DNA of 64,000 nt from assembly GCA_024345305.1 (NCBI GenBank), contig BRON01000003.1, positions 1,240,001 to 1,304,000 of the forward strand. The letters are read 5' to 3'. Below, in pieces: positions 45,801 to 57,679 of this stretch (position 1 is the first letter of the stretch; each line of letters starts with the position of its first letter). The translations under genes were made by a program, and so were the position numbers. The notes under the pieces were generated by a model. It had not been told where the DNA came from and ran no database searches. It saw nothing but the letters and a program-made list of their open reading frames with translations. The stretch comes from Mrakia gelida. Lineage: Eukaryota; Basidiomycota; Tremellomycetes; Cystofilobasidiales; Mrakiaceae.

Positions 45801-48800
45801 GAACCTGGAGGGAGAAACAAGGATTGGGTCAAGGTGCGTTCACCGCGTCTTCGTCTCGCTCGAATCAACTGGTCTTGACGCCTTTTTCGTTCGTTCGACA
45901 GGTCAAGCCTGACTACTTCGATGAGCTTGGAGAGAACTGTGACTTGGTGAGTCGATCTCGCACCCTCTCGTTTCTACTGTAACGAATCGGACTGACCATG
46001 CGTCTCTTCTTCGTTACGATCAGGCTGTTCTCGGTCAGTTCGATCTTCCCTCCGTCTCGAGGTGGGTTCGGCACTGACGCTGACTCTTCCTCCTCTCGCC
46101 TCTTCCGAAGGTGGCTGGTGGGGTACTGGGAGTCGAGGAGGAAGGATCAGTACGCTTCTTCTCGGTCTTCAGATGGACGGCGAGTTTGAAGACGATGGGA
46201 CCCCTCGGTTCGTTCCTTCTCGACTCTCCATCTTTCTTCCCTCCCCTTCCTCCCGTCTCTGACCCATCTCGCTCGTGCAGCTTTGCTACCTTCGCCAAGA
46301 TCGGAAGCGGCATGAACATCCTTGACTAGTTCGTTCCGCCTCCTCTTGGCTGCTCTCCCTTCGTCGCGTTCACTCACCATCGCTTTCGCTCTCGTCTTTG
46401 CGCAACAGCAACTGGATCTCCAACTGGCACGGGAAGCACTTCAAGACGTTCGACCGAAACAGAAAGCTAAGCTGGCCGTCGTTCATCCAGTTCTCTTCCA
46501 CCGGAATCGAGGACAAGCGTGAGTTTGATCGCCTCGAAACCTCGAGAACTCGAGTCCGAGTCTTCGTCGCTGACCTGTCATTTCCCTCCTCGTCAGCCGA
46601 CGTCTGGATTCATCCTCGAAACTCGTTCGTCTGCTCCATCAAGGCCAGCGAAGTCATCCCCACTGGTGAGTTCGAAGCTCCTCCTCTCGCGTTCGAAGTT
46701 CGACAGACGACTGATTCGACGCGTCCGTCCGTCTCCCTTTCGTAGCTGATTTCGCGATGGGCCTCACCGTCAGTCCCTTCTTCTCTCTCCGAGCTCTTCA
46801 GGTCTCGAGCGACTGACTGATTCTTTTTTTCCGCTTTGTCGCTGTAGCTCCGATTCCCTCGCTGCAAGTACATCCGATGGGATCTCGCGACCAAGGAGAA
46901 GATGCACGCGAAGGGAACGAACGTCGATCTGAGCGATAACGTTGAGGGGCTTACCGTTGATGGTTCGTCTTCTCTCCTCTCTACTACGCCTACAGACCTT
47001 CTTTGCTGACTCGCTCGCTCCCTCGTTGCACTCAGCGTGGAAGAAGTTCCGAGTGTCCGCTTCGAAAGTGATCAACCAGCACGATGAGTTCGTTCCGTTT
47101 CGCTCTTTCTCTTCTTCTCTGCCTCTTGAGGGGACGCTGATTCTTTCTTCGATCCTTCACAGCAAGAGGAAGTCTACCGGTTCTGGTTCTGCTGCTAAGG
47201 TAAGCTTTTCGTCGTTGCTCGCTCGCCAACGAAGCCTCCCTGACTTTTTCGTTCGCGTCTCTCCCTCTCTTCCCCAGCGGGCCAAACTCCCTTCGACTTT
47301 CCAGGGACTCAACACTACCGGTATGCACGTCAGCTCTCAGATCTTCGCTCATCACAAGTTCGTAAGTATGCCTACTCTCCCTCCTTTGCGCTTCCCAACT
47401 CGACCGAAAGCTCGAACTGACGACCCGTCTCCGCTTGCTTTTCAGTTCGTCGTGACCGATGGACCTGGGAGGATCAAGAAGAAGCAGCTCGAGGAGATGA
47501 TCTTCAAGAACGGAGGTGTCTTCAAGCAGGATGGGAAGCCCGATACGAGTGGAGACTTCGTCGTCTTCGGGGTGTCGTCGAAACTCAGTGAGTTTTGATC
47601 TCGCTTGTTCTCGACGCGAGGACTTGGCCTGACTCGTTATTCGTTCAAACCAGTGGCTCGTACCAACGGTATGCAGAACGAAGGGAAAGTCGATATCCTC
47701 AAACCTGAGTGGATCCTCGACTCCATCGAACGAGGAAGAGCTTTGCCCTTGTTCAAGAAGTGAGCGACGCGTCTTCAGACTCCCGTTCCCTCTTCGCTTC
47801 CTCCTCACTGACTGTTCTCCCTCGTCTTCCCTCTCAGGTACGTTCTCCATCCCATCGTCGATACTAGGAAGTCATCTGCCTACGACGCCAACCCGGAGAC
47901 CTTCGACGACGACGGGAGCGACACCGAGGACGAGGACGACGACGACGTCAAGGAGGAGGAGCCGGTCGATCCTTTCTTCCCTGCAAGACAGAAGGAGGCC
48001 GAGCAAGGGAAGGAGGACTTCAAACCCGACGATTGGCTCGCCCAGGCCGATCCGAGTCTCAACAAGGACTTCGAGAGGGAGACGGTCAAGCCGAAGAAGG
48101 AGGACTCCGAGGATGGGGATTCGGACTATATCGACTCGGAGGACGAGGATGTGAGCTTCGTCTCTCCCCACCTCTTCCGATCTAAGACATGCTGACTCGC
48201 CTTTGTTCCACTCCCCAGCTCGAAGCCGACTTCAATCGCCTCGATGTCGTGAGCCTCATTTCTTTGCTGGTTCTCGACGCGTCGATCTCCCGAGGCTGAT
48301 CCTTCCCGACTTTTTCCTTCTTTTTGCAGAACGACCCCAGGATGGGAGCCGAAGACGAGGATGCTAAGATGTACGACACCGATAATATCTTCAAGTACCT
48401 CAAGATCTACCTCGACTCGGACGAGAACGCTGGCGAGAATGGGCTTCCCTTCCCTGAGTTGGGTGAAGGACCAGCCCTTGAGTGAGCCTCTCCTTCCTCG
48501 TTTCTCCCTCTCTCGTTCGAAGAAGCATCGACTGAACCTTCTCCTTTTCTTCTCCAGACTCGAGTCCCTCAAAGACCTCAGTGAGTGCTGCCTTCCTACG
48601 ATCATCGTCTCGTCGTCGTCAAACGAGCTCGCTGACCTCCTTTCCTTCGCAGTCACTGCCAACGGAGGGACCTTGACGGCCGATCTCTACGACCCTCACC
48701 TCACACACGCCGTACTCGCAGACTTCGGGGACACTCGATTCAGAGAGGTCACCAGAGCCGTCAACCCGAGAGAACGAAGCCAGTGAGTCGAATTTTGTTT

Positions 48801-49173
48801 GTCCTTCGTTCTGCTTCGTCGTGACTTACCTTTCTTCTCTATTCCCCCTCGTTTCAGGCAAAGACGACGACGTGAGTACCTCTTTCCCTCGACCTTCGAG
48901 CATCCTACTGATGCTTTTCTCTCCGTTCTGCAGACCTCGTTCCCGTCGCTTGGGTTCTCGACTCGCTCAAAGAGGAGACTTTGGTTCGTCGTTCTCGTTC
49001 ATCTTTCTCTTCTCAACTTCAGTCGAGCTGAACACCTGTTGGTTTGCCTTTGCTCCCGACTGCAGCAAGCCGAATCCAGTACGTTCCCGATCCTCCTTCT
49101 AACGAGCGATTCGACGCGTTCGAAACTGACCATCGTCGACGCCTCTTCCTTCTCCCTTGCAGAGTACCTCTGA
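42813..49173 (+). CDS. LIG4: DNA ligase IV
   Basis: More than 25 short exons encode an ATP-dependent DNA ligase of about 1000 residues. The N-terminal DNA-binding domain starts with PFSALVTILEKVRDVKGNDKK. The adenylation motif I is EEKLDGERIQIHR (Lys at about 44760), then DCILDGEMLAYD, GEGLILKNQNSLYEPGG and DWVKVKPDYFDELGENCDL (motifs IV-V). Two BRCT domains flank an Asp/Glu-rich linker (about 47880-48150): FQGLNTTGMHVSS to RGRALPLFKKY, and LITANGGTLTADLYDP onward, ending QAESKYL. It seals double-strand breaks in non-homologous end joining with Xrcc4/Lif1 in the nucleus. One junction near 44818 is unclear: the frame needs a GTCCAG donor or loses the SR before KGKDYTYLYG. The last intron uses GTACGT and leaves a four-codon tail exon. 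Confidence 0.95.
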
Positions 49174-49372
49174 ATCAACGCTATGACTTTCTTGCCTGGC
49201 TCATCACCACTCATTTCTTTTACGACCTTATGCACTCTCCCTCTTATGAAACCGTCCTTTCTAGCCTCTCTGGACCCCTTCTCCCTCGCAAAGGCACGAC
49301 GCCGCGACTCGCGAGTCGAAGATCGCATCGCATCGCGTTGGTTCAAAGCTAGTCAAGCTGAACTACACCCTC
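49174..49372. other. Convergent 3' region
   Basis: 199 bp between the ligase IV and thiolase stops; both 3'UTRs, no gene. Confidence 0.6.
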
Positions 49373-51638
49373 TCGAGAATAACAGCGATCCCCTGTCCTC
49401 CTCCGATGCAAGCAGCTCCGATGGCGTATCGCTCGTTCCTGTCCTGAAGAGCGTGCGACAAGGATCCGACGATTCGCGCTCCCGAGGCTCCGAGAGGGTG
49501 ACCGACGGCGATGGCACCTCCGAAGAGGTTCTGGAGCAGACGAAGGACGAAGGAGAGTCAGTTTAAAGGAAAGATAAGAGGAGAAGAGAAGAACGAGGTC
49601 GAGGAAATGGGAACGAACGGTCCTCTCGATGGGAAGATCGAGCTCCTTCTGAACAGCGAGGAACTGGGACGCGAAAGCCTCGTTGACGTCGATGATGTCC
49701 ATGTCGGCGAGGGTGAGGTTGGCCCGCTTGAGAGCGAGTTTGATGGCCTCGCTGTAGGGGTCGAGAGCGAAGGAAAAGACGGGACGATTAGTTTCGATTT
49801 GCTTGCTCGTTCCTCCTCCCCGAGCCTCGCACCCACTCTTCCCAAGCGAGCAAAGAAAGCAGCTACTCACACAGGTCCGATTCCCATAAACTCAGGTGCA
49901 CAAGCGGTGACTCCCCACGAAACGACCCTCGCCAAAGGTTTCAACCCAAACTCCTTGATCATCGCCTCGCTCGCGACGACGTTGGCGGCCGCTCCGTCGG
50001 CGATACCACTGGAGTTTCCAGCAGTGACGACTCCTCCCTTCTTGAAGGCTGGAGGGAGACGACCGAGGGACTCCATGGTGGTTCCGATTCGAGGATGCTC
50101 GTCGGCGAGGAGGTGGAGCTTCGCGTCCTTTCGAGTGGGAGTTGGGACGGAGGTGAGGTGGGCGAGGGTGTGAGGGAGGTTTAGAGCGGCGGCGTGGCGG
50201 GCTTGGGAGAGGAGGGCGTAACCTGGAAGAGAAAGAGAGAGAGGCAGGAAAGTGTCGAGTGAGCTGGGGAAGGTCGAGTGGAAGAGGAAGAAAGGACTGG
50301 ACGCGTCGAGCTTGAACTCACGATCGCAATCCTCTCGAGTGATTCCGTACTTCTCGGCAAGGTTCTCGGCAGTGACTGATGAGAAGAAATGGTAGCACGA
50401 GTCAGTATCTGGGACTCTCAGAACGTCGAGTGAAGGAAGGAGGACGACAAACTCACAGCCCATGGGAGTCACCTCTCGAGTGGGGTTCTGATCAATGAGC
50501 GACTCGGACAAGCTATCCTTCAGCTCAGACCCAACTCCGTACTTGACTCCCCACCTAAAGGAACGATCGAAGAAAGAGTCAAGAGACGTTCGAGGCTCGA
50601 GAGAGGTGCGAAAAGGAAGGACGACGACTCACCTGGTTCCGTGAAGCGTGAAGGGAGCCATCGACATGTTCTCTTTCGGGTTTCGTCGCAAGCAGAAAAG
50701 AGCGAAGTGCACGTTAGCTCTATCTAGCGCACGCTGTTGAGAGAAGAAAGAGGCAGGAAAGTCGAGCAAGGAAGGAAGACGAGGTCAAGGAGCGAGTCGT
50801 CCCGAGCGTCGACCTTCGAAAGATGTCCACCTCGCCCAACAGCACTCAGCAGCCTCCTTTTCAGCCGCGAGGCTGCTGCCCAGACTCTCCCTCCACACCC
50901 TGGAAAAGGTTTGGGCACTAAGACGAAGACAAGAGACGATGGCTAGAAGCAGCGAGGACTGACCTGTTCCTCCGGTGAGGTAGAGGTTTCCCTCGCTGAG
51001 TCGAATCGCCTGGGAAGCGTTGATGACAGCCTGGAAACCTGATCCACAGAGTCGGTTGAGAGTGAGGGCTGGAGTGGTAACGGGAAGACCAGAAAGGTGG
51101 CCGACGTGACGAGCGAGCTAGAAGAAGGCAAAGGAGAGGGAGGTGGATGAAGAGGAGGAGGGAGAGATGGCGAGGTCAGCTTCAGTGCGACTGGATCATC
51201 AGCGAGCGACGAGCACGAACATAAGGAGTAGAGTTATCGGACTGAACGACTCCTCTGTAGGCAGAAAGCGACGAAAGAGTTCGAATCAGCTCCAGGACAT
51301 CGAAGGAGGAGGTAGGAAGGAAGGGAAGGAAGAAGAAACAGGCGAGCTCACCCGAAGATGACCTCGTCGACTCTGGTCCTCATCTCCTCAGGAAGCTCAG
51401 CGAGAGCAGCCTTTCCAGCAATCCCTCCAAGGTGAGAGGACTTGATATCTTTGAGACTGAGTGCGTGGAAAGGGAAGGGATTGAAGGAGGGGAAAAAAAC
51501 TCTAAGTCAGCAAAAGGAGGAGGGCGAAGTCGGGTTCGAAGCTCATGAAGGAGGTTGGGAAGGGGCTCACCTTCCTCCGAACGATCCAAAGGGAGTTCGC
51601 TTAGCAGCTACGATGAAGGATTGGGGTAGAGCGGACAT
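49373..51638 (-). CDS. 3-ketoacyl-CoA thiolase (ACAA2-type)
   Basis: About ten exons encode some 400 residues from [22 protein letters not shown], which matches the start of mitochondrial acetyl-CoA acyltransferase ACAA2 ([15 protein letters not shown]). All thiolase landmarks are present: [13 protein letters not shown] with the nucleophilic Cys, [71 protein letters not shown] and [16 protein letters not shown] with the second Cys. It cleaves 3-ketoacyl-CoA with CoA in beta-oxidation, or runs the reverse condensation. No PTS1 tripeptide; ACAA2 proteins use an uncleaved N-terminal mitochondrial signal. One intron uses a GTTCG donor (after NSTPY). The stop converges with ligase IV. Confidence 0.93.
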
Positions 51639-53231
51639 GATGAGTGAAAAGGAGGGATCAAGAAAGGTCGGTGGTGGTGGGTCGCGGGAGGACGAAAGGA
51701 AGGACGTCGACGAAGCTCACCTCAGGCTGCTCGGGTAAAGGTGAGGTTGAACGCCGGTGAGAAAAAAGCACGAGCATTTCTTCGAGAAGGATTTCTAGAA
51801 GAGACAAAGGATTCGACTGGACCACTATGTCGAGAAACGAGGAAGAACGGCGAAGGTCGGAGGGCTGAACGAGAACTTCTGCGTCGCATGAGGGCTGAGC
51901 GACGGCGACGCGTCGTCTCGAGCAAGTCAAAGCTAGAGGGGACTCTCTGCTGTCGGATTCGAAGTTCAGAACACAACTTAAGTCGACCATAGTTGCGGCG
52001 TACACAAGAGACCTGAGTTGGGAGGGATTTTGGCGTCGCAGGAAGTAGTTGAAAGATGGCGAGTCGCGACGCGCTCGATTCGTGTAGGACCCAGGCTTTG
52101 CTTTCTCCTTTTCGCTGTGTTAGCGACATGGAAATGGAGGATGGCCAGGCCTTTTGAACAACCAAGGGACTGGGTCAGAAATTTGATAAGCTCGAAGGGC
52201 TTCTAGAGCGTGAAAGGTCGCGCGTTCCAATCTAACGCTGATCATCCGCACGATGTTATCTTCCACGCTCATGACCCAGTGGAGACCTTGTGGAGAAGAG
52301 GGGCTACAGTTTGGGGGGATCTGAGGCTCTCTCATGAAGCATGGAACGGAGTCGATCGTCAAGGACGCGTCGTCGCAACCAGCTCTCGCCTTCCTTCGCT
52401 TTGAGAAGCTATATACTAGGCTGGTTGGAAGGTGAAAGGTCGAGGATCGGAAGTAAAGAAGGGAGAATCAAGCCGAGAGACTCAAGGAGGATAGATAGAA
52501 CCTTAACATGCCTTCCCAGGTCATCGCAAAGAGGCGATTCGCGTTCGGTTCTTCGCGCGAGTCGCGACGCCGGTGTGCCTCTCTAGAGCTCCCTTCAAAG
52601 AGGGAAAAACAGCAGCAATGGTAGCTCAGACTGATCCAATGTCGATGGACCGGTCTGGGCTCTAAGGCCTGAAGCGGAAACTGGGAAAATTTGGTCTCGA
52701 ACTGGGCTAGATCGGTTTGGCAAGAGGCGTTTTCCTGGCGGGCGCGAAAGCAGCGTCTCCTCTCACTTTCCTTCTTCGCCCAACCTTCCTCTCCTTCCTC
52801 CCCGACAACCACACTCCGAGCTTACCACCACCCACGAGCATCTCATTCCTTCCTCAGATCCTTTCGCTTCTTCTCTCCTACCTCTCTCTCTCTCGCATCC
52901 TCAAGATCTTCCTTCGAAGGACGAACGAGTCTTCCCCCTCGACTCCTTTCTCTCTTCGTCAGGTGCGCTCTTTCTCCTTCCTCTCCTGCCTCCTTCGTTC
53001 GTTCTCTCTCGTTCAAACAAGTCCTCACTGACCTCCTACCTCCCCCTTCCCCTCTCCTCACCTTCGATCTCGTAGATATCCCTCCCCAGTCTGAGAAACG
53101 AGCTCTCCCCCTCGCCTCTCTCTCCAGCCTCCTCCTCCTCCTTCTCCCCACTCGGCTCCGCTTGGGTCCAATCTCCTCCCTCTCTCTTCACCAAACCCCC
53201 CCTCCCCCCCCCCCCCCATCCTCTACCCAAG
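51639..53231. other. 1.6-kb region without a gene
   Basis: This is the longest empty stretch of the window, between divergent thiolase (-) and a Zn2Cys6 regulator (+). Several short ORFs show no recognisable content and no consistent splice frame. The last 450 nt are strongly CT-rich (long promoter/leader), ending in a run of 14 C residues at about 53204-53217, 15 nt before the regulator ATG. A spliced leader is possible. Confidence 0.55.
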
Positions 53232-55035
53232 ATGTCACCCACAGCACAGGACGCGGATACCTCTAGGGGTCATCAGCGAGTGAGTTCCACTCTCTCCTTC
53301 TCTAGCTCCGATCCACCAAAGTGGGAGGCGAGCTTCTCGCTGCGCTGTCCGCCTCCCCCGAACAACCTCGTCCTCGTTCGCTTTCCCTCTACAGAACCTC
53401 TGCTGACTCTCTCTCTGTCTCCTTCTTCTCTTCTCTCAGGTCGGAATGGCCTGCACCTACTGCCGTCGACGAAAAATCCGCTGCGACGGAGATCACAAGT
53501 GCGCCAACTGCGTTCGAACAAAACAAGTCTGCATCTACGCCGCCGTCGACTCTCGAGAACAGACGACGTTGAAGGAGACTCGACGAGCCGTCTTCCCTCA
53601 GCAGAGGGGATCTTCGTCAGCTGGAGGTCGAGGTGGAGCGACGAGAGGAGTAGGAGCGTCGAAGAGGAAGGGTGCCGGTGGGAGGAAGAGGAGGAGGGCT
53701 TCGAAGGACAGCGAAGACGACGAGGACGACGACGATTTCTACGCAGGAGAGCCGATCAGGGAGGTCGCACCAGGAAGGGTCATCGTCGTCGTCGGAACGA
53801 GCACCAGTCGAGGTCGAACCCAAACCGAACAGTCGTCGTCTGGCCACTCCTCCACCTCCAGTCCCACTCCTCTCACTCCTCGAAGCGCGTCGGAAGCGGA
53901 CTGGGATCGATCACCTCACCATCCTCACTCCAACCTCCATCCTCACTCCAAAACCCACTACACCCACCCTCCCATCACTCAAGCCAACAACTACTCCAAC
54001 TCTTCCTCGCCTTCGTCCGTCGCATCGTCGTCCAACCCTGCTCTTTCGGCGAGGTCGTCGCCCAACGTCGGACCAGGAGGAGCTCTCCCTCCAGCTTGGG
54101 TCCCCGCTTGGACTCCCACCGCTACGAGCCCCTACTTCCCTTCGGTCCTCTTGGGATCCGGATACACCTACGACGACGCCGTCAGACTCGACCGAGACCA
54201 GCGAACGGTCCTCCCAGGCGCGTCGCCGTCGAAGTCCCCTCATCAAGCTCTCCACCCTCTCCCGACGTCCCAGCAGCAACAGCAGCATCGACAGCAGCAG
54301 CACCAGAGGATCCAGGGATCCGGGTCATCCTCTTCGTCGTCGTCCGGACCAGGAGGTCAGTCGGCTCTCGGATTCTTCACGAACAACAACAACCAAAACG
54401 GAGGACGCAGCCGAGTCGTCGGAAACCAAATCCCCCTCTACCCTCTCCCTACCTCCTCCTCCTCCTCATCCAACCTCAACCAGCCCTCCCTCCTCGCACC
54501 CTCGGCCATCACTCCCGATCTCTACCAAACTCCTCTTCCCGAGAGCGAGTACGACGTCCCCTTCGACTACTCTCGCCTCAACGCCTACCCCTCCTCCTTC
54601 ATGGTCGCCAACTCCTTCAACCACCACCGATCCAACTCCTCCCACTCCACCGCTTCCAACGTCTCGGACTCCCACTCCAGCTACGACAGCGGGAACTTCC
54701 ACCTCCCCTCGTCCTCGACCTCGTCGTCGATCAACCAACGATCCTACTCCTCCTCCTCCAGCGTCCCCAGGAGGTCGAGCCAGCTCTCCAACGACAGCCA
54801 GCACTCCCCGAGACATCGAGCTCAGACGGACGGAGCGATGCCGTACAACTCGAGCTTGTTCGCGGATCACCAAGCTCTGTTCGAGGGCTTGTCGGGCGAC
54901 GGAGCAGGATACACGTCGGACGGGAGCTCGTTCGCTTTGGACCTCTCAATCGAAGGAGGAGGAAGAGATCACGGAGGAGTTGACTTCTTGGAGGCTGGGA
55001 TCACGGGTTGGAACGGTGGAGAGTTTGGGTTCTGA
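53232..55035 (+). CDS. Zn2Cys6 transcription factor without Fungal_trans domain
   Basis: Exons 53232-53279 and 53440-55035 total 1644 nt, 547 residues. The zinc cluster is near the N terminus: ACTYCRRRKIRCDGDHKCANC then VRTKQVCIY, with spacing C-x2-C-x6-C-x5-C-x2-C-x6-C. Basic (KRKGAGGRKRRRASK) and acidic (DSEDDEDDDDFY) patches follow, then a Ser/Pro/Gln/Asn-rich tail without a Fungal_trans domain. Such short regulators bind CGG-half-site DNA and activate through the disordered tail. It is not close to the two regulators at 30-40 kb. Only one intron, unusual in this window; the second exon is 1.6 kb. Confidence 0.9.
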
Positions 55036-55623
55036 GTCGCTCGTAGTGTAGTCGTTTTGGATCGTCTTTCTTTCTCTCCTTTTTTGGGTCGTTTCGGTTT
55101 CGCTTTGTGTTCGTTGGTTTCCTCTCTTCCCCTCTCTCCTTCGCTCGTTCTCTAACATACTCTACATAACTCTCTAACCTCTAGTTCCTTCGTCTCGTCT
55201 CGTCCCCTCACTCACTCATTCACTGTCTCAATTTCTTCTTGTTGCTCGCGTCGCGTCACCCTCCCTTTCCTTTCGTTTCCTTTTGTCTGTTCCGATTAGC
55301 GCCACCCACTCACCCACCATCCACTCTCTCTTGTTGCTCGTATGTACTTCTATTTACCCCTCCGCCATCCATCCATCACCCTCTCTTTCTCTTGGTCTCT
55401 AGCATTTTTCTTCTTCGAACGAGCCCTGTTTGTACTTTCGATTGATAATTGACACACACGATCCCGCGGGCGAGGCAAGCGAGCGACGGCCAGAGGACGA
55501 TTTGGTTCTGATGACTCGTACGCTGAGAAGATTTGCCGGAGAGGGAAGGCCGAAAAGAGGCTCTCTCTCTCGCGCGCGCGTCGACAAACCCAAAAAAACG
55601 ATATCTCCATCTCCCTCACTAGT
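55036..55623. other. Convergent 3' region, 588 bp
   Basis: Long CT-rich 3'UTR of the Zn2Cys6 gene, then the 3' side of paralog B. A CATCCATCCATC repeat lies near 55365-55377. A CGCGCGCG run is at about 55572. No gene seen. Confidence 0.5.
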
Positions 55624-57130
55624 CTACCTGAGCTCCCTCCCTCCCATCCTCCCCACAAACCCACTTTCCTCCCCCTCAACCACTCCTTTCTCACTGAGCA
55701 CCCTAACCTCCTCCATCTCCCAAGGCTTATCCAACCACCCTTCAAACTTCCTCCTCACCCCTTCCTCCTTCTCAAACGCCTCCGCCAAATCCTTCCTGTA
55801 ATCCAACGCCCTCCCCCCAACCACGCTCGTCTTCAGCTGCAACAGGGGTTGCTGAGCTCCGAGGGGATCTTTTTGGGTTTGACGACCTTTGCCTGTTCGA
55901 GCGACGGACCAGCGACGGAGGATCGAGCGAGTGTCGTGAGGGGCTGAAGGGGAGAGGTCTGGTACGAAGTTGTAGGTGATTGAGTAGGAGGCGTCTTTCA
56001 ACTGAGTCGAACAAAACCAAAAACGAGGCAGAGGGTGGGGGGTGGGAGGGTCAGTGGGTGGGTTCGCTTGGAAAAGAGCGAAGCAACAAGAGACAGAAGG
56101 ACGCGACACGTCGCGACTCACCTCCTCCATCGTATCCTCCAAAAACAACTTGAAATCCAACTTCTTATGCTCGTAACTCGCCACGTAAAACGGCAAGTAC
56201 AACGGTGTTGCATCCAGTTTGGTCCATTCTACGTCTTTAGCCGCATCGACGACGACGTGGTCTCCTACGTTGAGGTAAGAGAGTCGTTCTTTGGCGAGTT
56301 GAGGGAGGACGAGGGGGGAGAGGTTGAAGGGCAAAGGACGAATTTTGCGTCCGAATTGGGTGAGGAGGGCTGGGCGGAAAGACTCGGTTTGGGGGAGGGT
56401 GGGGAGGGAGGGAGTGCAGGAGATCCATTTGAAGGGGGTTTCGTCGGTTCCTGCGTGGGGTGGGTGGGAGGGGAAAGGGAGGGAGGGGAGGGAGGGAGGG
56501 AAAATGAGCTCGGACGTTCTTCGTTTCGTTTCGTTGAGCTCCAAGATAGGACGTACCAGGGAAGAAGGAATTCTCCGTTGAGATCTTGATCTCCCTCGAC
56601 GTGAAATCGCTCCTGCAGGTGAAGGGTACCTTGATCTCTGCTTTTACGTTCCAGCAGGGGAGGTAGATGGCCTCGAAGTCGACGAGCTTGACCTTGAGCT
56701 TCAACCCGAGCGCCCTCTTGAGCGCCTCCCCAGCGAAGTGATAAGACGCGTGAAGGGGAGCTCGATCGTCGAGGAAAGCTCGGGCTTCCGAGGGGGTGTG
56801 GGAGAAGGGGACGACGGAGATGGCGGGAGGGGAGGGGAGAAAAGATCGGGAGGAGGAAGGTCGAGGTGAGCTCGAGCTCGAGGAGGAGGAGGGGGAGGAA
56901 GAAGAGAGTTTGCTGGGGAGGGATCTGGGGGTGTAGCCTTGTGAGGGTGCGGATCGTGATGGTGGGGTAGCGTAGGACCGCCGACCGAGTTGAGAGGTGG
57001 AGGAGGAGGCGACGAAGGGACGAGAGGACCGAGGGGAGGAGAGGAAGAACGAAGGAGGAGGCGAAAGGGAGGAGAGCTGTCGTCCGCTTGAGCGCGCCAG
57101 ACTCGCAGATTTGGATATCGATGAAATCAT
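55624..57130 (-). CDS. Unknown protein, probable mitochondrial (paralog B)
   Basis: Exons 56557-57130, 56122-56450 and 55624-56001 total 1281 nt, 426 residues. The N terminus (MISSISKSASLARSSGRQL) is a likely mitochondrial presequence followed by a Ser-rich stretch. It shares with paralog A the order of motifs: IYLPCWNVKAEIKV, ENSFFPGT, LPFNLSPLVLPQLAKERL, and WTKLDATPLYLPFYVASYE; both genes also have an intron exactly at FFPG and one after the ..E(D/N)..(E/D) end of the next exon. Identity is moderate, so the duplication is old. Family not recognised; no catalytic motif visible. Confidence 0.82.
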
Positions 57131-57679
57131 CCGAAGGTCCAGTCCTGCTCCGGCGAGGAGTGTGAACGGAGGAGGAGGAGCTGGAAAGAGTGAGGCTTGC
57201 AGAGACGCCGTTGACGGAAGGGAGGGAGGGAAGGGCAAACGAAAAGTGAGCTCGACCTTCCTTCCTCAGTTTCCCTGGCGACGCTGAGTCCCGTCCCCGA
57301 GCCACCTTCTAGCGACTTTCGCAAGCCTTTCCAGAACATAGAGCCACCGGAGTGAGCTAAGAAGTGGTAAAATATGATATATACATTTAGCAAAGGTTCG
57401 GTGAAAGACGGCACGCGTCTGGACATCATTTCCCAGCTTCGACTCCTCGTCGTACAGAGAGCCATTGTTTGAATCACCAGAAGCGATACTCGATAGATAA
57501 CAGAAACCTCAAGCCTATAAGATGTGAAGAGTAGCGGGACCCGAGCGAGTGTAAGTATGCAAAAAAAGAGCGATCAAACCAAGAAGGCGACGACGAGAAC
57601 GTCGCGCGAAATGCTATACCAAGAAAGGTTAAAGGAGTGCCAAGGAGTGTGATACATAAGAGATCCAGTGCAAAACCGT
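57131..57679. other. Intergenic, 549 bp
   Basis: Holds the paralog B promoter and the 3'UTR of the AhpC/TSA-like gene. An AT-rich spot (ATATGATATATACATTTAG) near 57372-57390 may be a TATA-like or polyadenylation element. No gene seen. Confidence 0.45.

Noticed and set aside
52510..53266. Open frame before the third Zn2Cys6 gene as an additional gene
   Set aside because: CT-rich leader translating to Ser/Leu/Pro-rich sequence; no motifs or consistent splicing.
53232..54983. Long alternative-frame ORFs (583 and 459 residues) overlapping the third Zn2Cys6 gene
   Set aside because: They are shadows of the Ser/Pro/Gln-rich repeats in exon 2; only the frame with the zinc cluster and the splice at 53280-53439 makes sense.
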